Part shown: piece by piece, positions 48,694 through 62,670 of the stretch
How the letters are laid out: each line of letters starts with the position of its first letter
Position numbering within the stretch: position 1 is the stretch's first letter
Origin: Petrolisthes cinctipes
Lineage: Eukaryota; Arthropoda; Malacostraca; Decapoda; Porcellanidae
Length of the DNA: 64,000 bases
Assembly (NCBI GenBank): GCA_033782935.1
Contig: JAWQEG010001395.1
Location: forward strand, 1,148,501 to 1,212,500
Direction: 5' to 3'
Position numbers and translations under genes: made by a program
The notes under the pieces: model-generated
What the model saw: the letters and a program-made list of their open reading frames with translations, nothing else
What the model was told of the DNA's origin: nothing
Database searches by the model: none

Positions 48694-49991
48694 TTAGCCT
48701 ATATTTTGAAAATATTCTAGCACTGAGTAGGCATGTACAGATTGCTTCTGGGACCCCAAAATATTGAATTTTCGGGTGTTTAGGGCCAGAATTTGAGATA
48801 TAAACGGGTAAGGAAGATGCATGCACATATCGACTTTTGGGCACCTAAAAGATCGATTTTCAGTATGTTTTTGGCCTGTATTTTGAAAATACTCTAACAC
48901 CAGTAGGCATGTACAGATCGCTTCTGGGACCCAAAAATATCGAATTTTCGGGTGTTTTGGGAATGAATTTGAGATATCGCCTTTACGCACCTAAAATATC
49001 GATTTTTAGCATGTTTTGTGCCTATATTTTGAAAATATTCTAGCACACTAGTAGGCATGTACAGATCGCTTCTGGGACCCCAAAATATCGAATTTTCGGG
49101 TGTTTTGAGCCTGAATTTGATATATAAACGGGTACTGAAGATGCATGCACATTTCGAGTTTTTGGCACCTAAAACATCGATTTTGAGCATGTTTTGGGCC
49201 GGTATTTTGAAAATACTCTAACACGGAGTAGGCATGTACAGATCACTACTGGGACCCCTAAATATCTAATTTTCGGGTGTTTTGGGCCTTAATTTGAAAT
49301 ATCGATTTTTTGGCACCTAAAATATCGATTTTTAGCATGTTTTTAGCCTATATTTTGAAAATATTCTAGCACTGAGTAGGCATGTACAGATTGCTTCTGG
49401 GACCCCAAAATATTGAATTTTCGGGTGTTTAGGGCCAGAATTTGAGATATAAACGGGTAAGGAAGATGCATGCACATATCGACTTTTGGGCACCTAAAAG
49501 ATCGATTTTCAGTATGTTTTTGGCCTGTATTTTGAAAATACTTTAACACCAGTAGGCATGTACAGATCGCTTCTGGGACCCAAAAATATCGAATTTTCGG
49601 GTGTTTTGGGAATGAATTTGAGATATCGCCTTTACGCACCTAAAATATCGATTTTTAGCATGTTTTGTGCCTATATTTTGAAAATATTCTAGCACACTAG
49701 TAGGCATGTACAGATCGCTTCTGGGACCCCAAAATATTAAATTTTCGGGTGTTTTGAGCCTGAATTTGATATATAAACGGGTACTGAAGATGCATGCACA
49801 TTTCGAGTTTTTGGCACCTAAAACATCGATTTTGAGCATGTTTTGGGCCGGTATTTTGAAAATACTCTAACACGGAGTAGGCATGTACAGATCACTACTG
49901 GGACCCCTAAATATCTAATTTTCGGGTGTTTTGGGCCTTAATTTGAAATATCGATTTTTTGGCACCTAAAATATCGATTTTTAGCATGTTT
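48694..49991. repeat. 649-bp tandem duplication
   Basis: 48694-49342 and 49343-49991 are nearly identical and share aacgggtaaggaag, caccagtaggcat, cacactagtaggcat, acatttcgagttttt and aatatctaattttc. A difference is ctctaacacc near 48,893 against ctttaacacc near 49,542. Confidence 0.85.
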
Positions 49992-52900
49992 TTAGCCTAT
50001 ATTTTGAAAATATTCTAGCACTGAGTAGGCATGTACAGATTGCTTCTGGGACCCCAAAATTTTGAATTTTCGGGTGTTTTGATCCTGAATTTGAGATATA
50101 AACGGGTACTGAAGATGCATGCACATATCGATTTTTTGGCACCTAAAACATCGATTTTGAGCATGTTTTGGGCCGGTATTTTGAAAATACTCTAACACGG
50201 AGTAGGCATGTACAGATCGCTACTGGGACCCCTAAATATCGAATTTTCGGGTGTTTTGGGACTTAATTTGAAATATCGACTTTTTGGCACCTAAAATATC
50301 GATTTTTAGCATGTTTTTAGCCTATATTTTGAAAATATTCTAGCACTGAGTAGGCATGTACAGATTGCTTCTGGGACCCCAAAATATTGAGTTTTCGGGT
50401 GTTTAGGGACAGAATTTGAGATATAAACGGGTACAGAAGATGCATGCACATATCGACTTTTGGGCGCCTAAAAGATCGATTTTCAGTATGTTTTTGGCCT
50501 GTGTTTTGAAAATACTCTAACACGGAGTAGGCATGTAAAGATCGCTTCTGGGACCCCTAAATATCGAATTTTCGGGTGTTTTGGGACTGAATTTGAGATA
50601 TCGACTTTTTGGCACCTAAAAGATCGATTTTTAGTATGTTTTTAGCCTATATTTTGAAAATATTCTAGCACTGAGTAGGCATGTACAGATTGCTTCTGGG
50701 ACCCCAAAATATTGAATTTTCGGGTTTTTTGAGCCAGAATTTGAGATATAAACGGGTACAGAAGATACATGCACAGATTGACTTTGGGCATCTAAAATAT
50801 CGATTTTCAGCATGTTTTGGGCATGTATTTTTAAAATACTCTAACACGGAGTAGGCATGTACAGATCGCTTCTGGGACCCCAAAATATCGAATTTTCGGG
50901 TGTTTTGAGCCTGAATTTGAGATATAAACGGGTACTGAAAATGCATGCACATATCGACTTTTGGGCACCTAAAACATCGATTTTGAGCATATTTTGGGCC
51001 TGTATTTTGAAAATATCTCTAACACGGAGTAGGCATGTACAGATCGCTTCTGGGACCCCAAAATCTCGAATTTTCGGGTGTTTTGGGCCTGAATTTGAGA
51101 TATCGCCTTTACGCACCTAAAATATCGATTTTTAGCATGTTTTCAGCCTATATTTTGAAAATATTCTAGCACTGAGTAGGCATGAACAGATCGCTTCTGG
51201 GACCCCAAAATATCGAATTTTCGGGTGTTTTGAGCCTGAATTTGAGATATAAACAAGTACAGAAGATGAATGCACATATCGACATTTGGGCACCTAAAAT
51301 ATCGATTTTGAGCATGTTTTGAGCCTATATTTTGAAAACATTCTAGCACTGAGTAGGCATGTTCAGATTGCTTCTGGGACCCCAAAATATCGAATTTTCG
51401 GGTGTTTTGAGCCTGAATTTGAGATATAAACGAGTATAGAAGATGCATACACATATCGACTTTAAGCACCAAAAATATCGATTTTCAGCATGTTTTGGGA
51501 CTGAATTTTGAAAATACTCTAACACGGAGTAGGCATGTACAGATCGCTTCTGGGACCCCAAAATATCGAATTTTCGGGTGTTCAGGGCCAGAATTTGAGA
51601 TATAAACGGGTACGGAAGATGCATGCACATATCGACTTTTGGGCACCTAAAAGATCGATTTTCAGTATGTTTCTAGCCTGTATTTTGAAAATACTCTAAC
51701 ACGGAGTAGGTATGTACAGATCGCTTCTGGGACCCCTAAATATCGAATTTCCGGGTGTTTTGGGGACTGAATTTGAGATATCGACTTTTTGGCAGCTAAA
51801 AGATCGATTTTTAGCATGTTTTTAGCCTATATTTTGAAAATATTCTAGCACTGAGTAGGCATGTACAGATTGCTTCAGGGACCCCAAAATATTGAATTTT
51901 CGGATGTTTTGAGCCTGAATTTGAGATATAAACGGGTACAGAAGATACATGCACATATTGACTTTGAACATCTAAAATATCGATTTTCAGCATGTTTTGG
52001 GCATGTATTTTGAAAATACTCTAACACGGATTAGACATGTACAGATCGCTTCTGTGACCCCAAAATATCGAATTTTCGGGTGTTTTGAGCCAGAATTTGA
52101 GATATAAACGGGTACAGAAGATGCATGCACATATCGACTTTTCGGCACCTAAAAGATCGATTTTCAGCATGTTTTGGGCCTGAATTTTGAAAATACTCTA
52201 ACACGGAGTAGGCATGTACAGATCGCTTTTGGGACCCCTAAATATCGAATTTTCGGGTGTTTTGGGACTGAATTTGAGATATCGACTGTTTAGCACCTAA
52301 AATATCGATTTTTAGCATGTTTTTAGCCTATATTTTGAAAATATTCTAGCACTGAGTAGGCATGTACAGATTGCTTCTGGGACCCCAAAATATTGAATTT
52401 TTGGGTGTTTTGAGCCTGAATTTGAGATATAAACGGGTATTGAAGATGCATGCACATATCGACTTTTGGGCACCTAAAACATCGATTTTGAGCATGTTTT
52501 GGGCCTGTATTTTGAAAATACTCTAACACGGAGTAGGCATGTACAGATCGCTTCTGGGACCCCAAAATATCGAATTTTCGGGTGTTCTGAGCCTGAATTT
52601 AAGATATAAACGGGTACAGAAGATGCATGCACATATCGACTTTTGGGCACCTAAAACATCGATTTTCAGTATGGTTTTGGCCTGTATTTTGAAAATACTC
52701 TAAGACGGCGTAGGCATGTACAGATCGCTTCTGGGACCCCTAAATATCGAATTTTCGGGTGTTTTGGGAATGAATTTGAGATATCGCCTTTAAGCACCTA
52801 AAATATCGATTTTTAGCATTTTTTGAGCCTATATTTCGAAAATATTCTAGCACTGAGTAGGCATGTACAGATCGCTTCTGGGACCCCAAAATATCGAATT

Positions 52901-55507
52901 TTCGGGTGTTTTGAGCCTGAATTTGAGATATAAACGAGTACAGAAGATGCATGCACATATCGACTTTTGGGCACCTAAAATATCGATTTTGAGCATGTTT
53001 TGAGCCTATATTTTGAAAACATTCTAGCACTGAGTAGGCATGTACAGATCGCTTCTGGGATCCCAAAATATCGAATTTTCGGGTGTTTTGAGACAGAATT
53101 TGAGATATAAACGACTACAGAAGATGCATGCACATATCGACTTTTGGGCACCTAAAATATCGATTTTGAGCATGTTTTGACCCTATATATTGAAAACATT
53201 TTAGCACGGAGTAGGCATGTACAGATCGCTTCTGGGACCCCAAAATATCGAATTTTCGGGTGTTTTGAGCCTGAATTTGCGATATAAACGAGTATAGAAG
53301 ATGCATACACATATTGACTTTGGGCACCAAAAATATCGATTTTCAGCTTGTTTTGGGCCTGAATTTTGAAAATAATCTAACACGGAGTAGGCATGTACAG
53401 ATCGCTTCTGGAACCCAACAATATCAAATTTTCGGGTGTTTAGGGCCAGAATTTGAGATATAAACGGGTACAGAAGATGCATGCACATATCGAATTTTCG
53501 GCACCTAAAAGATCGATTTTCAGTATGTTTTTGGCCTGTATTTTGAAAATACTCTAACACGGAGTAGGCATGTACAGATCGCTTCTGGGACCCCTAAATA
53601 TCGAATTTTCGGGTGTTTTGGGACTGAATTTGAGATATCGACTTTTTGGAACCTAAAATATCGATTTTTAGCATGTTTTTAGCCTATATTTTGAAAATAT
53701 TCTAGCACTGAGTAGGCATGTACAGATTGCTTCTGGGACCCCAAAATATTGAATTCTCGGGTGTTTAGGGCCAGAATTTGAGATATAAACGGGTACAGAA
53801 GATGCATGCACATATCGACTTTTGGGCACCTAAAAGATCGATTTTCAGTATGTTTTTGGCCTGTATTTTGAAAATACTCTAACACGGAGTAGGTATGTAC
53901 AGATTGCTTCTGTGACCCCTAAATATCGAATTTTTGGGTGTTTTGGGACTGAATTTGAGATATCGACTTTTTGGCAGCTAAAAGATCGATTTTTAGCATG
54001 TTTTTAGCCTATATTTTGAAAATATTCTAGCACTGAGTAGGCATGTACAGATTGCTTCTGGGACCCCAAAATATTGAATTTTCGGGTGTTTTGAGCCTGA
54101 ATTTGAGATATAAACGGGTACAGAAGATACATGCACAGATTGACTTTGGGCATCTAAAATATCGATTTTCAGCATGTTTTGGGCATGTATTTTGAAAATA
54201 CTCTAACACGGAGTAGACATGTACAGATCGCTTCTGTGACCCCAAAATATCGAATTTTCGGGTGTTTTGAGCCTGAATTTGAGATATAAACGGGTAGTAA
54301 AGATGCATGCACATATCGACTTTTGGGCACCTAAAACATCGATTTTGAGCATGTTTTGGACCTGTATTTTATAAATACTTTAACACGTAGTAGGCATGTA
54401 CAGATCGCTTCTGGGACACCAAAATATCGAATTTTCGGGTGTTTTGGGAATTAATTTGAGATATCGCCTTTACGCACCTAAAATATCGATTTTTAGCTTG
54501 TTTTGTGCCTATATTTTGAAAATATTCTAGCACTGAGTAGGCATGTACAGATCGCTTCTGGGACCCAAAATATCGAATTTTCGGGTGTTTTGAGCCAGAA
54601 TTTGAGATATAAACGACTACAGAAGATGCATGCACATATCGACTTTTTGGCACCTAAAATATCGATTTTGAGCATGTTTTCACCCTATATTTTGAAAACA
54701 TTCTAGCACTGAGTAGGCATGTACAGATCGCTTCTGGGACCCCAAAATATCGAATTTTCGGGTGTTTTGAGCCTGAATTTGAGATATAAACGAGTATAGA
54801 AGATGCATACACATATTGACTTTGGGCACCAAAAATATCGATTTTCAGCTTGTTTTGGGCCTGAATTTTGAAAATACTCTAACACGGAGTAGGCATGTAC
54901 AGATCCCTTCTGGGACCCAAAAATATCAAATTTTCGGGTGTTTAGGGCCAGAATTTGAGATATAAACGGGTACAGAAGATGCATGCACATATCGACTTTT
55001 CGGCACCTAAAAGATCGATTTTCAGTATGTTTTTGGCCTGTATTTTGAAAATACTCTAACACGGAGTAGGCATGTACAGATCGCTTCTGGGACCCCAAAA
55101 TATTGAATTTTTGGGTGTTTTGAGCCTGAATTTGAGATATAAACGGGTACTGAAGATGCATGCACATATCGACTTTTGGGCACCTAAAACATCGATTTTG
55201 AGCATGTTTTGGGCCTGTATTTTATAAATACTTTAACACGGAGTAGGCATGTACAGATCGCTTCTGGGACCCCAAAATATCGAATTTTCGGGTGTTTTGG
55301 GAATTAATTTGAGATATCGCCTTTACGCACCTAAAATATCGATTTTTAGCATGTTTTGTGCCAATATTTTGAAAATATTGTAGCACTGAGTAGGCATGTA
55401 CAGATCGCTTCTGGGACCCCTAAATATCGAATTTTCTGGTGTTTTGAGCCTGAATTTGAGATATAAACGGGTACTGAAGATACATGCACATATCGACTTT
55501 TGGGCAC

Positions 55508-56742
55508 CTAAAACATCGATTTTGAGCATGTTTTGGGCCTGTATTTTAAAAAAACTTTAACACGTAGTAGGCATGTACAGATTGCTTCTGGGACCCCAAA
55601 ATATTGAATTTTCGGGTGTTTTAAGCCTGAAATTGAGATATAAACGGGTTCAGAAGATACATGCACATATTGACTTTGAGCATCTAAAAATCGATTTTCA
55701 GCATGTTTTGGGCATGTATTTTGAAAATACTCTAACACGGAGTAGACATGTACAGATCGCTTCTGGGACCCCAAAATATCGAATTTTCGGGTGTTTTGAG
55801 CCAGAATTTGAGATATAAACGACTACAGAAGATGCATGCACATATCGACTTTTGGGCACCTAAAATATCGATTTTGAGCATGTTTTGAGCCTATATTTTG
55901 AAAACATTCTAGCACTGAGTAGGCATGTACAGATCGCTTCTGGGACCCCTAAATATCGAATTTTCGGGTGTTTTTGGACTGAATTTGAGATATCGACTTT
56001 TTGGCACCTAAAATATCGATTTTTAGCATGTTTTTAGCCTATATTTTGAAAATATTCTAGCACTGAGTAGGCATGTACAGATTGCTTCTGGGACCCCAAA
56101 ATATTGAATTTTTGGGTGTTTTGAGCCTGAATTTGAGATATAAACGGGTTCTGAAGATGCATGCACATATCGACTTTTGGGCACCTAAAACATCGGTTTT
56201 GAGCATGTTTTGGGCCTGTATTTTGAAAATACTCTAACACGGAGTAGGCATGTACAGATCGCTTCTGGGACCCCAAAATATCGAATTTTCGGGTGTTCTG
56301 AGCCTGAATTTGAGATATAAACGGGTACTGAAGATGCATGCACATATCGATTTTTTTGCACCTAAAACATCGATTTTGAGCATGTTTTGGGCCGGTATTT
56401 TGAAAATACTCTAACACAGAGTAAGCATGTACAGATCGCTAATAGGACCCCTAAATATCGAATTTTCGGGTGTTTTGGGCCTTAATTTGAAATATCGAAT
56501 TTTTGGCACCTAAAATATCGATTTTTAGCATGTTTTTAGCCTATATTTTGAAAATATTCTAGCACTGAGTAGGCATGTACAGATTGCTTCTGGGACCCCA
56601 AAATATTGAATTTTCGGGTGTTTAGGGCCAGAATTTGAGATATAAACGGGTACAGAAGATTCATGAACATATCGACTTTTCGGCACCTAAAAGATCGATT
56701 ATCAGTATGTTTTTGGTCTGTATTTTGAAAATACTCTAACAC
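55508..56742. repeat. Higher-order segment repeated at 59,870-61,104
   Basis: The shift to the second copy is a constant 4362 bp. Shared oddities are ctaaaaatcgatttt (containing the palindrome AAAATCGATTTT), cgctaatagg-cccc, cgatttttttgcacc and cgattatcagtatg. Part of the block (from 56,034) also recurs at 58,218, offset 2184. Confidence 0.78.
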
Positions 56743-59700
56743 GGAGTAGGCATGTACAGATCGCTTCTGGGACCCCTAAATATCGAATTTTCGGGTGTTT
56801 TGGGACTGAATTTGAGATATCGACTTTTTGGCACCTAAAATATCGATTTTTAGCATGTTTTTAGCCTATATTTTGAAAATATTCTAGCACTGAGTAGGCA
56901 TGTACAGATTGCTTCTGGGACCCCAAAATATTGAATTTTTGGGTGTTTTGAGCCTTAATTTGAGATATAAACGGGTACTAAAGATACATGCACATATCGA
57001 CTTTTGGGCACCTAAAACATCGATTTTGAGCATGTTTTGGGCCTGTAATTTGAAAATACTCTAACACGGAGTAGGCATGTACAGATCGCTTCTGGGACCC
57101 CAAAATATTGAATTTTCGGGTGTTTAGGGCCAGAATTTAAGATATAAACGGGTACAGAAGATGCATGCACATATCGACTTTTGGGCACCTAAAACATCGA
57201 TTTTCAGTATGTTTTGGGCCTGTATTTTGAAAATACTCTAACACGGAGTAGGCATGTACAGATCACTTCTGGGACCCCTAAATATCAAATTTTCGGGTGT
57301 TTTAGGAATGAATTTGAGATATCGCCTTTACGCACCTGAAATATCGATTTTTAGCATTTTTTGAGCCTATATTTTGAAAATATTCTAGCACTGGGTAGGC
57401 ATGTACAGATCGCTTCTGGGACCCCAAAATATCGAATTTTCGGGTGTTTTGAGCCTGAATTTGAGATATAAACGAGTACAGAAGATGCATGCACATATCG
57501 ACTTTTGGGCACCTAAAATATCGATTTTGAGCATGTTTTGAGCCTATATTTTGAAAACATTCTAGCACTGAGTAGGCATGTACAGATCGCTTCTGGGACC
57601 CCAAAATTTCGAATTTTCGGGCGTTTTGAGACCGAATTTGAGATATAAACGACTACAGAAGATGCATGCACATATCGACTTTTGGGCACCTAAATTATCG
57701 ATTTTGAGCATATTTTGACCCTATATTTTAAAAACATTCTAGCACTGAGTAGGCATGTACAGATCGCTTCTGAGACCCCAAAATATCGAATTTTCGGGTG
57801 TTTTGATCCTGAATTTGAGATATAAACGAGTATAGAAGATGCATACACATATTGTCTTTGGGCACCAAAAATATCGATTTTCAGCTTGTTTTGGGACCTG
57901 AATTTTGAAAATACTCTAACACGGAGTAGGCATGTACAGATCGCTTCTGGGACCCAAACATATCAAATTTTCTGGTGTTTAGGGCCAGAATTTGAGATAT
58001 AAACGGGTACAGAAGATGCATGCACATATCGACTTTTAGGCACCTAAAAGATCGATTTTCAGTATGTTTTTGGCCTGTATTTTGAAAATACTCTAACACG
58101 GAGTAGGCATGTACAGATCGCTTCTGGGACCCCTAAATATCGAATTTTCGGGTGTTTTGGGACTGAATTTGAGATATCGACTTTATGGCACCTAAAATAT
58201 CGATTTTTAGCATGTTTTTAGCCTATATTTTGAAAATATTCTAGCACTGAGTAGGCATGTACAGATTGCTTCTGGGACCCCAAAATATTGAATTTTTGGG
58301 TGTTTTGAGCCTGAATTTGAGATATAAACGGGTACTGCAGATGCATGAACATATCGACTTTTGGGCACCTAAAACATCGATTTTGAGCATGTTTTGGGCC
58401 TGTATTTTGAAAATACTCTAACACGGAGTAGGCATGTACAGATCGCTTCTGGGACCCCAAAATATCGAATTTTCGGGTGTTCTGAGCCTGAATTTGAGAT
58501 ATAAACGGGTACTGAAGATGCATGCACATATCGATTTTTTTGCACCTAAAACATCGATTTTGAGCATGTTTTGGGCCGGTATTTTGAAAATACTCTAACA
58601 CGGAGTAAGCATGTACAGATCGCTAATAGGACCCCTAAATATCGAATTTTCGGGTGTTTTGGGCCTTAATTTGAAATATCGACTTTTGGGCACCTAAAAG
58701 ATCGATTTTCAGTATGTTTTTGGCCTGTATTTTGAAAATACTCTAACACAGAGTAGGTATGTACAGATCGCTTCGGAGACCCCTAAATATCGAATTTTCG
58801 GGTGTTTTGGGACTGAATTTGAGATATCGACTTTTTGGCAGCTAAAAGATCGATTTTTAGCATATTTTTAGCCTATATTTTGAAAATATTCTAGCACTGA
58901 GTAGGCATGTACAGATTGCTTCTGGGACCCCAAAATATTGAATTTTCGGGTGTTTTGAGCCTGAATTTGATATATAAACGGGTACAGAAGATACATGCAC
59001 ATATTGACTTTGAGCATCTAAAAATCGATTTTCAGCATGTTTTGGGCATGTATTTTGAAAATACTCTAACACGGAGTAGACATGTACAGATCGCTTCTGT
59101 GACCCCAAAATATCGAATTTTCGGGTGTTTTGAGCCTGAATTTGAGATATAAACGGGTACTGAAGATGCATGCATATATCGACTTTTGGGCACCTAAAAC
59201 ATCGATTTTGAGCATGTTTTGGGCCTGTATTTTATAAATACTTTAACACGGAGTAGGCATGTACAGATCGCTTCTGGGACCCCAAAATATCGAATTTTCG
59301 GGTGTTCTGAGCCTGAATTTGAGATATAAACGGGTACTGAAGATGCATGCACATATCGATTTTTTTGCACCTAAAACATCGATTTTGAGCATGTTTTGGG
59401 CCGGTATTTTGAAAATACTCTAACACGGAGTAGGCATGTACAGATTGCTTCTGGGACCCCAAAATATTGAATTTTCGGGTGTTTTGAGCCTGAATTTGAT
59501 ATATAAACGGGTACAGAAGATACATGCACATATTGACTTTGAGCATCTAAAAATCGATTTTCAGCATGTTTTGGGCCTGTATTTTATAAATACTTTAACA
59601 CGGAGTAGGCATGTACAGATCGCTTCTGGGACCCCAAAATATCGAATTTTCGGGTGTTTTGGGAATTAATTTGAGAGATCGCCTTTACGCACCTAAAATA

Positions 59701-59869
59701 TCGATTTTTAGCATGTTTTGTGCCAATATTTTGAAAATATTCTAGCACTGAGTAGGCATGTACAGATCGCTTCTGGGACCCCTAAATATCGAATTTTCGG
59801 GTGTTTTGAGCCTGAATTTGAGATATAAACGGGTACTGAAGATGCATGCACATATCGACTTTTGGGCAC

Positions 59870-61104
59870 CTAAAAAATCGATTTTGAGCATGTTTTGGGC
59901 CTGTATTTTATAAATACTTTAACACGGAGTAGGCATGTACAGATTGCTTCTGGGACCCCAAAATATTGAATTTTCGGGTGTTTTGAGCCTGAAATTGAGA
60001 TATAAACGGGTACAGAAGATACATGCACATAATGACTTTGAGCATCTAAAAATCGATTTTCAGCATATTTTGGGCATATATTTTGAAAATACTCTAACAC
60101 GGAGTAGACATGTACAGATCGCTTCTGGGACCCCAAAATATCGAATTTTCGGGTGTTTTGAGCCAGAATTTGAGATATAAACGACTACAGAAGATGCATG
60201 CACATATCGACTTTTGGGCACCTAAAATATCGATTTTGAGCATGTTTTGAGCCTATATTTTGAAAACATTCTAGCACTGAGTAGGCATGTACAGATCGCT
60301 TCTGGGACCCCTAAATATCGAATTTTCGGGTGTTTTGGGACTGAATTTGAGATATCGACTTTTTGGCACCTAAAATATCGATTTTTAGCATGTTTTTAGC
60401 CTATATTTTGAAAATATTCTAGCACTGAGTAGGCATGTACAGATTGCTTCTGGTACCCCAAAAAATTGAATTTTTGGGTGTTTTGAGCCTGAATTTGAGA
60501 TATAAACGGGTTCTGAAGATGCATGCACATATCGACTTTTGGGCACCTAAAACATCGATTTTGAGCATGTTTTGGGCCTGTATTTTGAAAATACTCTAAC
60601 ACGGAGTAGGCATGTACAGATCGCTTCTGGGACCCCAAAATATCGAATTTTCGGGTGTTCTGAGCATGAATTTGAGATATAAACGGGTACTGAAGATGCA
60701 TGCACATATCGATTTTTTTGCACCTAAAACATCGATTTTGAGCATGTTTTGGGCCGGTATTTTGAAAATACTCTAACACAGAGTAAGCATGTACAGATCG
60801 CTAATAGGGCCCCTAAATATCGAATTTTCGGGTGTTTTGGGCCTTAATTTGAAATATCGAATTTTTGGCAAATAAAATATCGATTTTTAGCATGTTTTTA
60901 GCCTATATTTTGAAAATATTCTAGCACTGAGTAGGCATGTACAGATTGCTTCTGGGACCCCAAAATATTGAATTTTCGGGTGTTTAGGGCCAGAATTTGA
61001 GATATAAACGGGTACAGAAGATCCATGAACATATCGACTTTTCGGCACCTAAAAGATCGATTATCAGTATGTTTTTGGTCTGTATTTTGAAAATACTCTA
61101 ACAC
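59870..61104. repeat. Second copy of the 55.5-56.7 kb segment
   Basis: It matches at offset 4362 with scattered substitutions (for example gggcccctaaat near 60,808 against aggacccctaaat near 56,446). After this block the two regions differ by a loss of about 350 bp, or two monomers, in the second copy. Confidence 0.78.
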
Positions 61105-62670
61105 GGAGTAGGCATGTACAGATCGCTTCTGGGACCCCTAAATATCGAATTTTCGGGTGTTTTGGGACTGAATTTGAGATATAAACGGGTACAGAAGATG
61201 CATGCACATATCGACTTTTGGGCACCTAAAACATCGATTTTCAGTATGTTTTGGGCCTGTATTTTGAAAATACTCTAACACGGAGTAGGCATGTACAGAT
61301 CACTTCTGGGACCCCTAAATATCGAATTTTCGGGTGTTTTGGGAATGAATTTGAGATATCGCCTTTACGCACCAAAAATATCGATTTTTAGCATTTTTTG
61401 AGCCTATAATTTGAAAATATTCTAGCACTGGGTAGGCATGTACAGATCGCTTCTGGGACCCCAAAATATCGAATTTTCGGGTGTTTTGAGCCTGAATTTG
61501 AGATATAAACGAGTACAGAAGATGCATGCACATATCGACTTTTGGGCACCTAAAATATCGATTTTGAGCATGTTTTGAGCCTATATTTTGAAAACATTCT
61601 AGCACTGAGTAGGCATGTACAGATCGCTTCTGGGACCCCAAAATATTGAATTTTCGGGTGTTTTGAGACAGAATTTGAGATATAAACGACTACAGAAGAT
61701 GCATGCACATATCGACTTTTGGGCACCTAAAATATCGATGTTGAGCATGTTTTGGGCCTGTATCTAGAAAATACTGTAACACGGAGTAGGCATGTACAGA
61801 TCGCTTCTGGGACCCAAAAATATCGAATTTTCGGGTGTTCTGAGCCTTAATTTGAGATATAAACGGGTACTGAAGATGCATGCACATATCGATTTTTTTG
61901 CACCTAAAACATCGATTTTGAGCATGTTTTGGGCCGGTATTTTGAAAATACTCTAACACGGAGTAAGCATGTACAGATCGCTAATAGGACCCCTAAATAT
62001 CGAATTTTCGGGTGTTTTGAGACAGAATTTGAGATATAAACGACTACAGAAGATGCATGCACATATCGACTTTTGGGCACCTAAAATATCGATTTTGAGC
62101 ATGTTTTTTGCCTGTATTTAGAAAATACTGTAACACGGAGTAGGCATGTACAGATCGCTTCTGGGACCCCAAAATATCGAATTTTAGGGTGTTCTGAGCC
62201 TGAATTTGAGATATAAACGGGTACTGAAGATGCATGCACATATCGATTTTTTTGCACCTAAAAGATCGATTTTCAGTATGTTTTTGGCCTGTATTTTGAA
62301 AATACTCTAACACGGAGTAGGCATGTTCAGATCGATTCTGGGACCCCTAAATATCGAATTTTCGGGTGTTTTGGGACTGAATTTGAGATATCGACTTTTT
62401 GGCACCTAAAATATCGATTTTTAGCATGTTTTTAGCCTATATTTTGAAAATATTCTAGCACTGAGTAGGCATCTACAGATTGCTTCTGGGACCCCAAAAT
62501 ATCGAATTTTTCTTGTGTTTTGAGCCTGAATTTGAGATATAAACGGGTACAGAAGATACATGACATATTGACTTTGGGCATCTAAATTATCGATTTTCAG
62601 CATGTTTTGGGCCTGTATTTTGAAAATACTCTAACAAGGAGCAGGCATGTACAGATCGCTTCTGGGACCC